Assembly: GCA_965279355.1 (NCBI GenBank)
Contig: OZ257155.1
Location: 2,294,001-2,358,000, forward strand
DNA from: G965279355 sp965279355
GTDB taxonomy: Bacteria; Pseudomonadota; Alphaproteobacteria; CACIAM-22H2
DNA: 64,000 nucleotides
Direction of reading: 5' to 3'
In this document: positions 55,635-64,000 of the stretch, piece after piece
Position numbering within the stretch: the first letter of the stretch is position 1
How the letters are laid out: every line of letters begins with the position of its first letter
Notes under the pieces: generated by a model
The model's database searches: none
What the model saw: only the letters and a program-made list of their open reading frames with translations
What the model was told of the DNA's origin: nothing
Program-made: the position numbers and the translations under genes

Positions 55635-57140
55635 ATGTTCGGTTTCATCCTCAGCGCCTGGCGGCGCGGCCTTGCCCTGCTGGGCCTCGCGCGCGATGAG
55701 GCACCGGCGACCCCCGAACCCAGAGCGGCCGAAACCAAAGCCTCCGTCCCCGTTTCAAAACCCGTCGAGCCGCCGCCGGCACCCGTCGCGCCTCCGGTAG
55801 CGCCTGTCGCTGCGCCCAAGCCCGCCGAGAAACCACCGCAAGCGCCCCTTCAGAAAGTGGAGACGCCCGCTCCGGTCGTGAAACCGGCAGCGCCGCCTCC
55901 GGCTCCAGTCTTCAAACCCGAACCAATCAGGCAAGCCGCTCAACCGGCCGCGCCGGCGCCGAAACCGGCTGAGGCACCACCGACGGCGCCAACTGCACCC
56001 AAACCTGCCGCCCCAACGCCGCCTGTCGCAAAGCAGGACGTGCCCAAGGCCGCCGCGCATGCGCCGACCGCCGTCAAAGTGAAATGGAAGCCACCCGCTA
56101 CGCCGCCGAGAGCGGCTCCTGTTGAAAGGCCGGCGGTGACGCCGTGGAAAGGAACCACACCGATGCGTGTCGCGATCCTCGATGATTACCAGGCCGTCGC
56201 GTTGCGCATGGCCGACTGGGCAACCCTGTTTCCCGAAGCCGAGGTGCAGAGCTTCGTCGATCACATCGACGATCTGAACGAGCTGGAGCGCCGCCTGAAG
56301 GACTTCGACTGCATCGTCCTGATGCGTGAACGCACACCCTTCCCGCGCGCGGTGTTTGAGAAGCTGCCGAACCTGAAGCTGCTGATCACGGCCGGCATGC
56401 GCAACAATTCGATCGACACCAAGGCGGCGGATGAGCACGGCGTGCAGGTGTGCGGCACCGAAATGCTGGGCTCGCCCACCGCCGAGCTGACCTGGGGCCT
56501 GATCATCGGCGCGGTGCGCCGGATCGCGAAGGAAGACGCCGCGACCCGCGACGGCTGCTGGCAGACCACGCTGGGCACCGGTCTCGAAGGCAAGGTGCTT
56601 GGCATCATCGGCCTCGGCAAGCTGGGTGCGCGCGTCGCCGCCGTCGGCAATGCGTTCGGCATGGAGGTCATCGCCTGGAGCCAGAACCTGACCCGCGAGC
56701 GCGCCGAGGAATGCGGCGCGACCCTGGTCGACAAGGAAACGCTGCTGCGCCGCGCCGACGTCGTCACCATCCATCTGGTGCTGGGCGATCGCTCGCGCGG
56801 CCTGATCGGCGCCAACGATCTGGCCCTGATGAAGCGCACCGCCTATCTGGTGAACACGTCGCGCGGGCCCATCGTCGACGAGAAGGCGCTGCTCACGCAC
56901 CTCCAGCTGCGCCGCATCGCGGGTGCCGCGCTCGACGTCTTCGATGTCGAGCCGCTGTCGCTCAGCCATCCATTCCGCCGCCTCGACAATGTCGTGGTGA
57001 CGCCGCATCTGGGCTACGTGGTCGAAGAGAACTACCGGCTCGTCTACGGCAACGCCGTCAACGGCATCCGCGCCTTCCTCGACGGCAAGGCACTGCGCCC
57101 GATCAACGAGCCCCAGCCCCGGACCCAACCGCGCGCATGA
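55635..57140 (+). CDS. D-isomer specific 2-hydroxyacid dehydrogenase with Pro/Ala-rich N-terminal extension
   Basis: 501 residues from the ATG at 55635. The catalytic part starts at residue 177 (ATG at 56163, MRVAILDDYQAVAL) and has NAD site LGIIGLGKLGARVAAVG, Arg in NTSRGPIVDE, Glu and the HL of TPHLGYV, all typical of the SerA/2-hydroxyacid dehydrogenase family. Residues ~25-175 are Pro/Ala/Lys-rich low complexity (KPAEAPPTAPTAPKPAAP). GGAAAGGAA precedes 56163, so the 325-residue enzyme may be made alone from an internal start. No stop separates the parts. Substrate unknown. Confidence 0.8.
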   Translation: MFGFILSAWRRGLALLGLARDEAPATPEPRAAETKASVPVSKPVEPPPAPVAPPVAPVAAPKPAEKPPQAPLQKVETPAPVVKPAAPPPAPVFKPEPIRQAAQPAAPAPKPAEAPPTAPTAPKPAAPTPPVAKQDVPKAAAHAPTAVKVKWKPPATPPRAAPVERPAVTPWKGTTPMRVAILDDYQAVALRMADWATLFPEAEVQSFVDHIDDLNELERRLKDFDCIVLMRERTPFPRAVFEKLPNLKLLITAGMRNNSIDTKAADEHGVQVCGTEMLGSPTAELTWGLIIGAVRRIAKEDAATRDGCWQTTLGTGLEGKVLGIIGLGKLGARVAAVGNAFGMEVIAWSQNLTRERAEECGATLVDKETLLRRADVVTIHLVLGDRSRGLIGANDLALMKRTAYLVNTSRGPIVDEKALLTHLQLRRIAGAALDVFDVEPLSLSHPFRRLDNVVVTPHLGYVVEENYRLVYGNAVNGIRAFLDGKALRPINEPQPRTQPRA

Positions 57141-57310
57141 CCAGCTGCGAGCGCCCGCCGGCCCTCTGCCCCTGGTGCCATCACCCGGCGCAGATCGTCT
57201 GGGTGCACGGTCATGGACAGTGCGCGCATTGCCGCATCAATATCGAGCCGTGCTGCTCGGGCGATGAAACAGCGCCGACCGGCCCCGACGAAACCGCCGA
57301 GCGGCCGTGA
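57137..57310 (+). CDS. Small zinc-ribbon-like protein
   Basis: 57 residues. Paired cysteines (CPWCHHPAQIVWVHGHGQCAHC, then CC) with interspersed His look like a zinc-binding ribbon. The ATG overlaps the dehydrogenase stop (ATGA) and its TGA overlaps the GTG of the next gene, so the three are coupled. Short proteins of this pattern recur in Alphaproteobacteria without known function. Confidence 0.7.
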   Translation: MTSCERPPALCPWCHHPAQIVWVHGHGQCAHCRINIEPCCSGDETAPTGPDETAERP

Positions 57311-57483
57311 GCCAGAGTCCGTGCATCAAAGTCTGCCAGCTTGATACAAGCGGGCGCCTCTGTGTCGGCTGCGGACGGACGATTGAAGAGATTGCCGCCT
57401 GGTCGACGCTCGACGAAGCCGAGCGTCAGGCCATTCTCCGGCGGCTGGAAGAATCAAAAACCAATCGTCACCCCCCGGCTTGA
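57307..57483 (+). CDS. DUF1289 family protein
   Basis: 58 residues with a GTG start overlapping the previous stop. The pattern SPCIKVCQLD...LCVGCGRTIEEIAAW is diagnostic of DUF1289, with four Cys likely to hold zinc or an Fe-S cluster. The helical end EAERQAILRRLEES is also conserved. The last six codons and the stop lie inside an interspersed palindromic repeat (57466-57553), so the native C-terminus may have been altered by the insertion. Confidence 0.85.
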   Translation: MSQSPCIKVCQLDTSGRLCVGCGRTIEEIAAWSTLDEAERQAILRRLEESKTNRHPPA

Positions 57484-57553
57484 CCGGGGGGTCCATCATG
57501 CAGCGTGGATGCCGCCCTTGGGCTCGACCCGAGGGGCAAGTCGGGGCATGACG
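57466..57553. repeat. 88-bp palindromic repeat, third type
   Basis: CGTCACCCCCCGG and CGGGGCATGACG form imperfect ends, and GGGGGTCCATCATGCAG lies inside. It is related to the CCCCGG-type repeats at 5782-5868 and 6444-6473. It overlaps the end of the DUF1289 gene and reaches to within 15 bp of the convergent gene end at 57568. Confidence 0.65.
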
Positions 57554-57567
57554 TAAGTAGTGCGACG

Positions 57568-58191
57568 TCACATCGGCGGTTTCACGCCGTCTTTCTCGGC
57601 GGTGACCGAGGCCGACGTGTACGTGCCGTCTTCGCGCCTGAGCGCCATGACGAACACAGCCACTCCCGGCTTCAGCAGGCTCATATCGCCCGGACCGTAG
57701 GTCACGATGGGGATATCGGCGGGAACGATGATCTCCGTCTCCTGATCGCGGAACTTGACCTTGAAGGTCTGGCCGGTCGGGCCGGTCGCGACCGTGCCCG
57801 TAAGCACGGCGTTGGTCATGACGCTGTCGGGGACGAGGTCCCACGGTGCCTGCAGTTCCGGCACGACGCCACGCTGCTGCTCGGTGAAGATATGGACCTC
57901 GATCGCCCGCAGCTTGCCGTCGGGCTGGCGCACCGACGTCGAGGCAAAGAAGTCGTTGTTCTTGAGATCGGAGAGGCTCCGTTTGACGACGGACCGCACG
58001 GCCGCAGTCGGGGCGAGGCCAATGACAATCGACGGCCCTTCCCGGGTCTTCACCGTCAGGTTCTGGCCGTCGAGCTTTTCCACGGTGCCGCGGATGCGCT
58101 GCGGGGTGCCCTGTGGGGGCTGTTGGGCAAAGACCGGCGTTGCAAACCCCACCACGAGTGCGAGGCACAGAAAACGGTAAAGATGTCGCAT
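57568..58191 (-). CDS. Exported protein of unknown function (DUF5666-like)
   Basis: 207 residues from the ATG at 58191. A signal peptide (RFLCLALVVGFATPVFAQ) is followed by a beta-rich domain opening with RIRGTVEKLDGQNLTVKTREG. That resembles OB-like DUF5666 repeats used in metal- or ligand-binding periplasmic proteins. A second half repeats the pattern (VLTGTVATGPTGQTFKVKF). No enzyme motif. It diverges from a TauE/SafE permease gene. Confidence 0.7.
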   Translation of the reverse strand: MRHLYRFLCLALVVGFATPVFAQQPPQGTPQRIRGTVEKLDGQNLTVKTREGPSIVIGLAPTAAVRSVVKRSLSDLKNNDFFASTSVRQPDGKLRAIEVHIFTEQQRGVVPELQAPWDLVPDSVMTNAVLTGTVATGPTGQTFKVKFRDQETEIIVPADIPIVTYGPGDMSLLKPGVAVFVMALRREDGTYTSASVTAEKDGVKPPM

Positions 58192-58292
58192 ATTAGAACC
58201 CTCCCTGGCCGGGATTCCGGCTATTAAAAGCCAACACCGGGGCGGGGGTGATATTCCGCAGCCCGAGAGCCTTCTTTCGTAACACCGGTCCC

Positions 58293-59027
58293 GTGCCCGA
58301 TCCGCTCTTCCCAAACGAACTTCTGATTGCCACCCTCCTCGCCTTTATTGGCGGGATTATCCGAGGCTTTACCGGCTTTGGGACGCCGCTCTTCCTGGCG
58401 CCGCTCTACGCCCTCATGTTCGGCCCGGCCGCGGCCGTGCCGATCATGATCCTGCAGGAAGTGGGAGCAGTCGTGCAGACGTTTCGCGAGTCCTGGCCCA
58501 AGACCGACCGGCCGGAGGTCGCCAGCCTTCTGATCGGTTGCGCGGCCTTGCTCCCGGTTGGCGTCCTGATGCTCAACATCCTCGATCCGGACCTCGTCCG
58601 CATCGCGATGAGCCTGCTTACCCTCGCCTTTGTCGTGGTTCTGTGGTTCGGCTGGCGCTATCGCGGCCCGCGCACGCTTCCGGTCCGGATCGGCGTCGGC
58701 GCGCTCAGCGGCTTCACCGCCGGTTTCACCGGGATCGGCGGGCCGCCGATCGTTCTCTATTTTGTGTCGGGCGAGAAGAGCATCGCGCTCGTCCGCGCAA
58801 ATCTCGTGATCTATTTCGCGGGCCTGACCCTGATCATCGTCCCGCTCTTCGCCTATCTCGGGCTGATCACCCTGCAGATACTCTGGTTCAGCGTGGTTCT
58901 GTCCGTTCCGCTGATGCTCGGCATTGTCGTGGGCACGCATCTGTTTCGCGGCGCGACGGAGCAGCGTTACATCCGCGGCGCATTGGTGGTGCTGGTCGTG
59001 AGCGCCGTGTTTGGACTTCTTCGCTGA
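58293..59027 (+). CDS. TauE/SafE family permease (sulfite exporter-like), first copy
   Basis: About 244 residues from a GTG at 58293. A second GTG at 58248 would add 15 residues of non-membrane sequence; the later one gives the usual start before LIATLLAFIGGIIRGFTGFG. Seven to eight membrane segments. The repeated signature GxxxGFTGFG and GFTAGFTGIGGPP marks the two halves. Family members export sulfite, sulfoacetate or other organic anions. It converges with a second TauE/SafE gene, 4 bp apart. Confidence 0.85.
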   Translation: MPDPLFPNELLIATLLAFIGGIIRGFTGFGTPLFLAPLYALMFGPAAAVPIMILQEVGAVVQTFRESWPKTDRPEVASLLIGCAALLPVGVLMLNILDPDLVRIAMSLLTLAFVVVLWFGWRYRGPRTLPVRIGVGALSGFTAGFTGIGGPPIVLYFVSGEKSIALVRANLVIYFAGLTLIIVPLFAYLGLITLQILWFSVVLSVPLMLGIVVGTHLFRGATEQRYIRGALVVLVVSAVFGLLR

Positions 59028-59031
59028 TCCG

Positions 59032-59805
59032 CTAGATTACGCCCAGGCCGGACAGGCCGTCCCAGATCAGCTTGATGCCGGTCAGCAGCAGCAGGCCGTA
59101 GACCCAGCGATAGAAATTCCGGTCATCGAGCCGCTTGTGCATCCAGAAGCCAAGCCAGACACCAATCGGCGCAATCGGCAGCAGCACCGCAGCGGTTATC
59201 AAGTTCTCGTCCGTGAACTGGCCCAGCGACAGAAAGGGCGGGATCTTCGAGTAGTTCATCACAGCGAAGAAGACGGCGTTGGTTCCCGTGAAGACCGACT
59301 TGTCCAGCCGCAGCGGCAGCAGATACGCCGACATGGCCGGACCGCCGGCATTGGCAACGAAGCTGGTCAGCCCGGCGGCCCAACTCCAGAAGTTGCCTTT
59401 GACGTGCGAGCGCGACGCCGCAACCGGCGCGGCGCCGTTCAAGCGCCATGCGCGATACCAGGCGTGAAAGACGAGGCTAAGCGCGATTCCACCCAGCGTC
59501 AGCCGGATCGCATTGTCGTTGAGATAGAAGAAGCTCAGATAACCGGTCAGCAGCCCCAGCATGCCACCCGGCAGGATGGTCCACAGGACCCGCCAGTCGA
59601 CCTTCCCGCGATAAAGCCAGAGGGCGAAGATGTCGATCAGCATCAACGCCGGCAGGATGATCGTCGCCGCCTGCGCGACCGGCACCGCCATGGCCATCAT
59701 CGGAATGGCGAGCGCGCCCAGCCCGCCGCCGAAACCGGCCTTGCCGATACCGACCATCAGGAACGCGATCACCGCCAAGACGATGAATGTCGGATCTTCG
59801 ATCAC
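59032..59805 (-). CDS. TauE/SafE family permease, second copy
   Basis: 257 residues. The two half-signatures are VGIGKAGFGGGLGALAIPM and LTSFVANAGGPAMSAYLLP. It shows little direct similarity to the neighbouring TauE/SafE protein, so this looks like two unrelated family members facing each other rather than a recent duplication. It follows rhlE by 38 bp on the same strand. Substrate unknown. Confidence 0.87.
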   Translation of the reverse strand: MIEDPTFIVLAVIAFLMVGIGKAGFGGGLGALAIPMMAMAVPVAQAATIILPALMLIDIFALWLYRGKVDWRVLWTILPGGMLGLLTGYLSFFYLNDNAIRLTLGGIALSLVFHAWYRAWRLNGAAPVAASRSHVKGNFWSWAAGLTSFVANAGGPAMSAYLLPLRLDKSVFTGTNAVFFAVMNYSKIPPFLSLGQFTDENLITAAVLLPIAPIGVWLGFWMHKRLDDRNFYRWVYGLLLLTGIKLIWDGLSGLGVI

Positions 59806-59843
59806 CGCGGCCCCCCGGCCCTGGCGTCTCCGCGACTAAAGGA

Positions 59844-61166
59844 TCAGCGCCGGCCGCGGCGCTGACCGTTGCGGTTACCGCCGCGATTGCCCGAGGGCTG
59901 GCCGCCACTGCGGTTGCCGTTGCGCTGCTGCTGCTTCGGCGGATCGCCGACCGGGCCGGTGAAATTCGCCTTATGCGGATGGTTCTCGACCACCGGCACC
60001 GCCTTGCGGATCAGCTTCTCGATATCGCGGAGATAGGCACGCTCTTCGCCTTCGCAGAACGAGATCGCGATGCCCGACGTGCCGGCGCGGGCTGTACGGC
60101 CGATGCGGTGCACGTAGGTTTCCGGGATGTTCGGCAGTTCGTAGTTGATGACATGCGTGATGCCGTCGATGTCGATGCCGCGGGCGGCGATATCGGTGGC
60201 CACCAGCACACGGACGCGACCGTCACGGAAACCGGCCAGGGCGCGCTCGCGCGCGTTCTGCGACTTGTTGCCGTGAATGGCCTCGGCGCCGAAGCCGAGG
60301 TGATTGAGCTGCTTGACGACCTTGTCGGCGCCGCGCTTGGTGCGGGTGAACACCAGCGCCCGTTTCATGCCGGGGTCTTTCATCATTTCGCCGAGAAGAG
60401 CCGGCTTGGCGCCGCGCTCGACATGCAGCACCCACTGCTCGATTCGCTCAGCCGTGCTGGCCACCGGCGTGACTGCGACCTTGACCGGATTGACGAGGAT
60501 GCGATCGGCGAGGCCCGAGATATCGGCCGGCATCGTCGCGGAGAACAGCAGGGTCTGGCGCTTCTGCGGCAGCGTGGCGATGATCCGCTTCACGTCATGG
60601 ATGAAGCCCATGTCGAGCATGCGGTCGGCTTCGTCGAGCACGAAGATCTCGACGGCATCGAGGCGGCAATGGCCCTGGTTCATCAGGTCGAGCAGGCGGC
60701 CCGGCGTCGCGACCAGGATGTCGAGACCGCGCGAGAGGGCCTGCACCTGCTTGCCCTGGCCGACGCCGCCGAAGACGACGGTGTGGCGCATGCCGAGATG
60801 ACGGCCATAGACGCGGAAGCTTTCTTCGATCTGCGAGGCAAGCTCGCGGGTCGGCGTCAGCACGAGGGCGCGCACGCGGCGCGGGCCCGCCGGACGGCGG
60901 GTTTCCGCCAGGCGCTGCAGCATCGGCAGCGCGAAGGCCGCCGTCTTGCCGGTGCCCGTCTGCGCGCAGCCGAGAAGATCGCGGCCGGCGATCAGGTGCG
61001 GGATGGACTGGGTCTGGATCGGCGTCGGTGTCGTATAGCCTTCGGCTTCGACCGCGCGCTGAATTGCCTCGACAAGACCGAGGGCCTGGAAGGCCCCCAT
61101 GGCTGCCGGCTGCTGCACGGCGACGGGAACGGGGGTCTGGGATTCAACTGTTACTGTATTCAACAT
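59844..61166 (-). CDS. rhlE: DEAD-box RNA helicase RhlE
   Basis: 440 residues from the ATG at 61166. Helicase motifs: Q-motif [11 protein letters not shown], motif [13 protein letters not shown] in [16 protein letters not shown], and motif [13 protein letters not shown] Gly/Arg/Asn-rich tail ([20 protein letters not shown]) binds RNA in such proteins. Likely roles are ribosome assembly and RNA decay, often cold-induced. The long leader before it (61167 to about 61450) may be regulatory. Confidence 0.9.
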   Translation of the reverse strand: MLNTVTVESQTPVPVAVQQPAAMGAFQALGLVEAIQRAVEAEGYTTPTPIQTQSIPHLIAGRDLLGCAQTGTGKTAAFALPMLQRLAETRRPAGPRRVRALVLTPTRELASQIEESFRVYGRHLGMRHTVVFGGVGQGKQVQALSRGLDILVATPGRLLDLMNQGHCRLDAVEIFVLDEADRMLDMGFIHDVKRIIATLPQKRQTLLFSATMPADISGLADRILVNPVKVAVTPVASTAERIEQWVLHVERGAKPALLGEMMKDPGMKRALVFTRTKRGADKVVKQLNHLGFGAEAIHGNKSQNARERALAGFRDGRVRVLVATDIAARGIDIDGITHVINYELPNIPETYVHRIGRTARAGTSGIAISFCEGEERAYLRDIEKLIRKAVPVVENHPHKANFTGPVGDPPKQQQRNGNRSGGQPSGNRGGNRNGQRRGRR

Positions 61167-61577
61167 GGAAAAAATGACTTTCGGTTTAGACGCGCGTCGC
61201 GGGCGGCAGCGGGACCGCGCGCAGAGCACCGGTGAGGGCGCACGGCGCGGCAAGAAAGGCCGCATCGACAACAAGCGTTAGGGTATGGAGCGTAATTGCG
61301 CCTGGGCCGTCACGGGACGACCGCTACTTTCTTTGGCGTCAACCGGCGCGCAGGACGGGAGACTTTCGTTTCAGGGAAACGAGCTTCGGGACCGGGCGCC
61401 GGTTCTGTGCCTTAAAGACATATGCCGTTAAGACGAATAATGGCGCTGCGCGCTGTCGCGAAGCAGTAAGGCGGTAACCGCCTTGGTCCCTTTAATGGAC
61501 TCTTTGTCTGACGAAAGCAAGGAAATAGCGCCCGCGCGGGGCAGCCATGCGCCAATGTGGCCAGTCTTAACAGGAGG
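61167..61577. other. Non-coding region upstream of rhlE
   Basis: About 410 bp hold the rhlE promoter and leader, and the 3' flank of the receiver gene. A perfect stem AAGGCGG-TAA-CCGCCTT lies at 61468-61484. No protein frame with coding character and no known RNA was recognised. Confidence 0.4.
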
Positions 61578-61994
61578 TTAAGCGGCCAGCATCTGCCGGA
61601 GCTTGGTGGCGAGGCCGACATAGGTGAACGGTTTGCTCAGCAGCTCGACGCCGCTATCCAGCCGGTCGTCCCCAAAGGCATTCCGCCCGTAGCCGGTCGC
61701 GAAGAGAACCTTCAGCCCGGGAAGCTGCTGCCTTGCATGTGTCGCCAGCTGCCGGCCGTTCAGACCGCCAGGCAAACCGACATCGGTGAACAGCAGATGA
61801 ACCGCCGGCTCGGATTCCAGCAGGCGAAGCGCTGCCCGACCATCCGCGGCTTCGAGAACGCGATAGCCAAGCTCGCTCAGCATTTCGACATTCTGCAGAC
61901 GCACATCCTCGTCGTCTTCAACGACAAGAATGACTTCGTTCTGGCCGGGCGGAAGATCGGGAAATGGATTGGACGTCTGCGGGTCGTTCATCAC
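61578..61994 (-). CDS. Single-domain response regulator (receiver)
   Basis: 138 residues consisting of one receiver domain. Acidic pocket in VVEDDEDVR, phospho-acceptor Asp in LLFTDVGLPGG, switch Thr in FATGYG and Lys in LLSKPFTY. FATGYG and the GLNGRQLA context resemble receivers fused to hybrid kinases of Alphaproteobacteria. No kinase gene lies next to it; the two orphan kinases in the window are possible partners only by absence of others. Confidence 0.88.
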   Translation of the reverse strand: MMNDPQTSNPFPDLPPGQNEVILVVEDDEDVRLQNVEMLSELGYRVLEAADGRAALRLLESEPAVHLLFTDVGLPGGLNGRQLATHARQQLPGLKVLFATGYGRNAFGDDRLDSGVELLSKPFTYVGLATKLRQMLAA

Positions 61995-62218
61995 TATGTT
62001 ACCTTCAACTCAAGCGCCGCCCGTTCATCAACGGCCGGGCTCTGCGTGAAATTCCTGAGTGTCGCCCACCGAGCGACTCTAGGCGCATTAACCATGTGCG
62101 TATTGAATCGTTTATGTGATTACCGTTGTCGCGAAAAGCTGGGGTGAGTCTCTAGTTCGGAACAAGCAATCCCCTAGAGGTCGCCCGCAACGATGCTGAT
62201 AGCGCACCGAGATACTGC

Positions 62219-62647
62219 ATGACTCAACCAAATACGCCCGTCCTTGCCGTACTCGCCGTCGTTGTCCGTAACGGCAAGGTGCTGCTGGTTCAGCGCGGGA
62301 ATCAGCCCGATCGCGGTAAGTGGGGATTTCCCGGCGGCAAAGTCGAACTCGGCGAGACTGTCGCCACAGCAGCCGCGCGCGAACTCCAGGAAGAAACTGG
62401 CATCGACGCAGCGCCCGGCGAAGTGCTGACCGTGCTCGACTTCATGGATCGCGATGAGAGCGGTGCCGTCCGCTATCACTACGCGATGGTCTGCGTTCGT
62501 CTGGACTGGATCACCGGCGAAGGCATTGCCGCAAGCGACGCGATGGATGTCGCATGGTCGACGCTCGACGATATCGCCGGCCTCAACAAAAGCCGGGATG
62601 TCGAATGGCTGGCGCGGCTCGCGCTCGGCGTCTCGGAGAAAACCTAG
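62219..62647 (+). CDS. Nudix hydrolase
   Basis: 142 residues. The Nudix box GKVELGETVATAAARELQEE with TGI fits GX5EX7REUXEEXGU fully. Such enzymes cleave nucleoside diphosphates linked to another group. VLDFMDRDESGAVRYHYAMV resembles ADP-ribose or ADP-sugar hydrolases more than MutT, but substrate is not certain. Its 3' end overlaps that of the convergent hspQ by 4 bp. Confidence 0.87.
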   Translation: MTQPNTPVLAVLAVVVRNGKVLLVQRGNQPDRGKWGFPGGKVELGETVATAAARELQEETGIDAAPGEVLTVLDFMDRDESGAVRYHYAMVCVRLDWITGEGIAASDAMDVAWSTLDDIAGLNKSRDVEWLARLALGVSEKT

Positions 62648-63000
62648 TTCGCGCGTTCGCGCCGGATCTCGTAACGGCCGTCGCGCAGTTCGCCGAACAT
62701 CTTCCTGATCTCCGGGTGGCGCACCGGCTTGCCGGTTTCATCCGGCAGCAGGTTCTGTTCCGAGACATAGGCGACATAGGTCGTCTCGGAATTCTCGGCA
62801 TAGAGGTGATAGAACGGCTGATCCTTGCGCGGACGGATCTCCGCCGGAATCGAATTCCACCATTCCTCGGTGTTGTTGAACGCGGGATCGACGTCGAAGA
62901 TCACGCCGCGGAACGGAAAGATCCGGTGCTTCACAACCTGGCCGATATCGAATTTGGCGGTGCCGTTCACGATCGGCACTGCAGTTTTTTTCTCAGTCAT
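62644..63000 (-). CDS. hspQ: Heat shock protein HspQ / hemimethylated DNA-binding YccV-like domain
   Basis: 118 residues. The YccV domain is recognisable from FDIGQVVKHRIFPFRGVIFD, DQPFYHLYAE and TTYVAYVSEQNLLPD. In E. coli HspQ modulates Lon-dependent proteolysis and binds hemimethylated DNA. ATG codons at 63003 and 63000 are equivalent choices. It is divergent from the thiC riboswitch. Confidence 0.9.
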   Translation of the reverse strand: MTEKKTAVPIVNGTAKFDIGQVVKHRIFPFRGVIFDVDPAFNNTEEWWNSIPAEIRPRKDQPFYHLYAENSETTYVAYVSEQNLLPDETGKPVRHPEIRKMFGELRDGRYEIRRERAN

Positions 63001-63127
63001 CATGGTCGTTATTCTACTCCAGGTCAGCCGGCCGCTTCCAGCCGGGATATCGCGAACCGCAGACCTCGCTGCGACGTGAACGCGCCCGCTGTTGACTTTA
63101 TGCGCCACTCTGCGACGATGCCGCTGT

Positions 63128-63242
63128 TGTTCCCAGGGGTGCCTCGTTAGGAGGCTGAGAAACCGCCGGCCTCTGCCTCAAAAGCAGACGGCAACGCGGA
63201 AGACCCTCCGAACCTGATCCGGGTTATGCCGGCGTAGGAACA
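63128..63242 (+). promoter_or_regulatory. TPP riboswitch (THI element)
   Basis: Conserved parts in order: GGGGTGCC, GGCTGAGA, then CCTCCGAACCTGATCCGGGT and TATGCCGGCGTAGGAA. TGTTCC (63128) pairs with GGAACA (63237) to close the P1 helix. It binds thiamine pyrophosphate and lowers expression of the following thiC gene. Confidence 0.95.
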
Positions 63243-63250
63243 GGAACCAG

Positions 63251-64000
<750 letters not shown>

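Noticed and set aside
55228..55635. 135-codon frame after fhs
   Set aside because: It starts inside the terminator T run, has mixed composition and no recognisable domain; kept as unassigned spacer.

Overview
The window is about 64 kb of GC-rich, gene-dense bacterial chromosome. The gene set points to an alphaproteobacterium: metX-metW, PhaR-linked polyhydroxybutyrate genes, PleC/DivJ-type sensor kinases, DUF2125, DUF1289, HspQ, a fused NuoEF-like formate dehydrogenase beta subunit, and the dispersed palindromic repeat whose translation reads FWVPAFAGMT. The PHA locus looks like that of Rhodospirillales-type genomes, but I cannot fix the order from sequence alone. No rRNA, tRNA, CRISPR array, prophage or intact insertion sequence was seen.

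Layout. 0-1.8 kb: end of gmhB, a DUF218 membrane protein and plsC. 1.8-3.1 kb: an AT-richer island with a Fic enzyme and a small antitoxin-like partner. 3.2-5.6 kb: B12-dependent ribonucleotide reductase. 5.6-6.6 kb: a VOC protein between two 121-bp direct repeats. 6.7-11.3 kb: a branched-chain amino-acid-type ABC transporter with a fused permease-ATPase. 11.5-14.8 kb: uncharacterised genes, a sensor kinase and ChaC. 14.8-19.6 kb: aromatic amino-acid genes, including an unusual chorismate mutase/prephenate-dehydratase-like/HisC fusion coupled to a TyrA-type dehydrogenase. 19.8-22.5 kb: metX-metW and a methyltransferase. 22.5-26.7 kb: K+/H+ antiporter, lipoprotein, gloB, GST and cupin. 26.9-32.5 kb: PHA operon with divergent phaR. 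32.5-36.8 kb: c-di-GMP genes that look frameshifted, then DUF2189 and LytTR genes. 36.9-40.5 kb: DUF2141, carotenoid oxygenase and a second sensor kinase.

40.5-55.2 kb is the most coherent functional block, an oxalate/formate module. A GntR/FCD regulator sits beside a GTATAC-centred palindrome. One arm carries oxalyl-CoA decarboxylase, formyl-CoA:oxalate CoA-transferase, an ALDH1L1-N-terminus-like formyl-THF enzyme and formate-THF ligase. The other arm carries a tripartite tricarboxylate (TTT) transporter followed by NAD-dependent formate dehydrogenase. The inferred route is oxalate uptake, oxalyl-CoA, formyl-CoA, then formate, which is either oxidised for NADH or loaded onto tetrahydrofolate. 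The assignment of oxalate to the TTT transporter is inference from position.

55.2-64 kb holds a 2-hydroxyacid dehydrogenase with a long Pro/Ala-rich N-terminal extension, two tiny overlapping Cys-rich genes, two TauE/SafE permeases, rhlE, a receiver protein, a Nudix hydrolase, hspQ and a TPP riboswitch leading into thiC, which runs off the end.

No completely new multi-gene system is evident. The best leads are the aromatic fusion protein, the roughly 266-nt dual-frame overlap at the start of phaC, the oxalate module architecture, and the Fic pair with a variant inhibitory motif.
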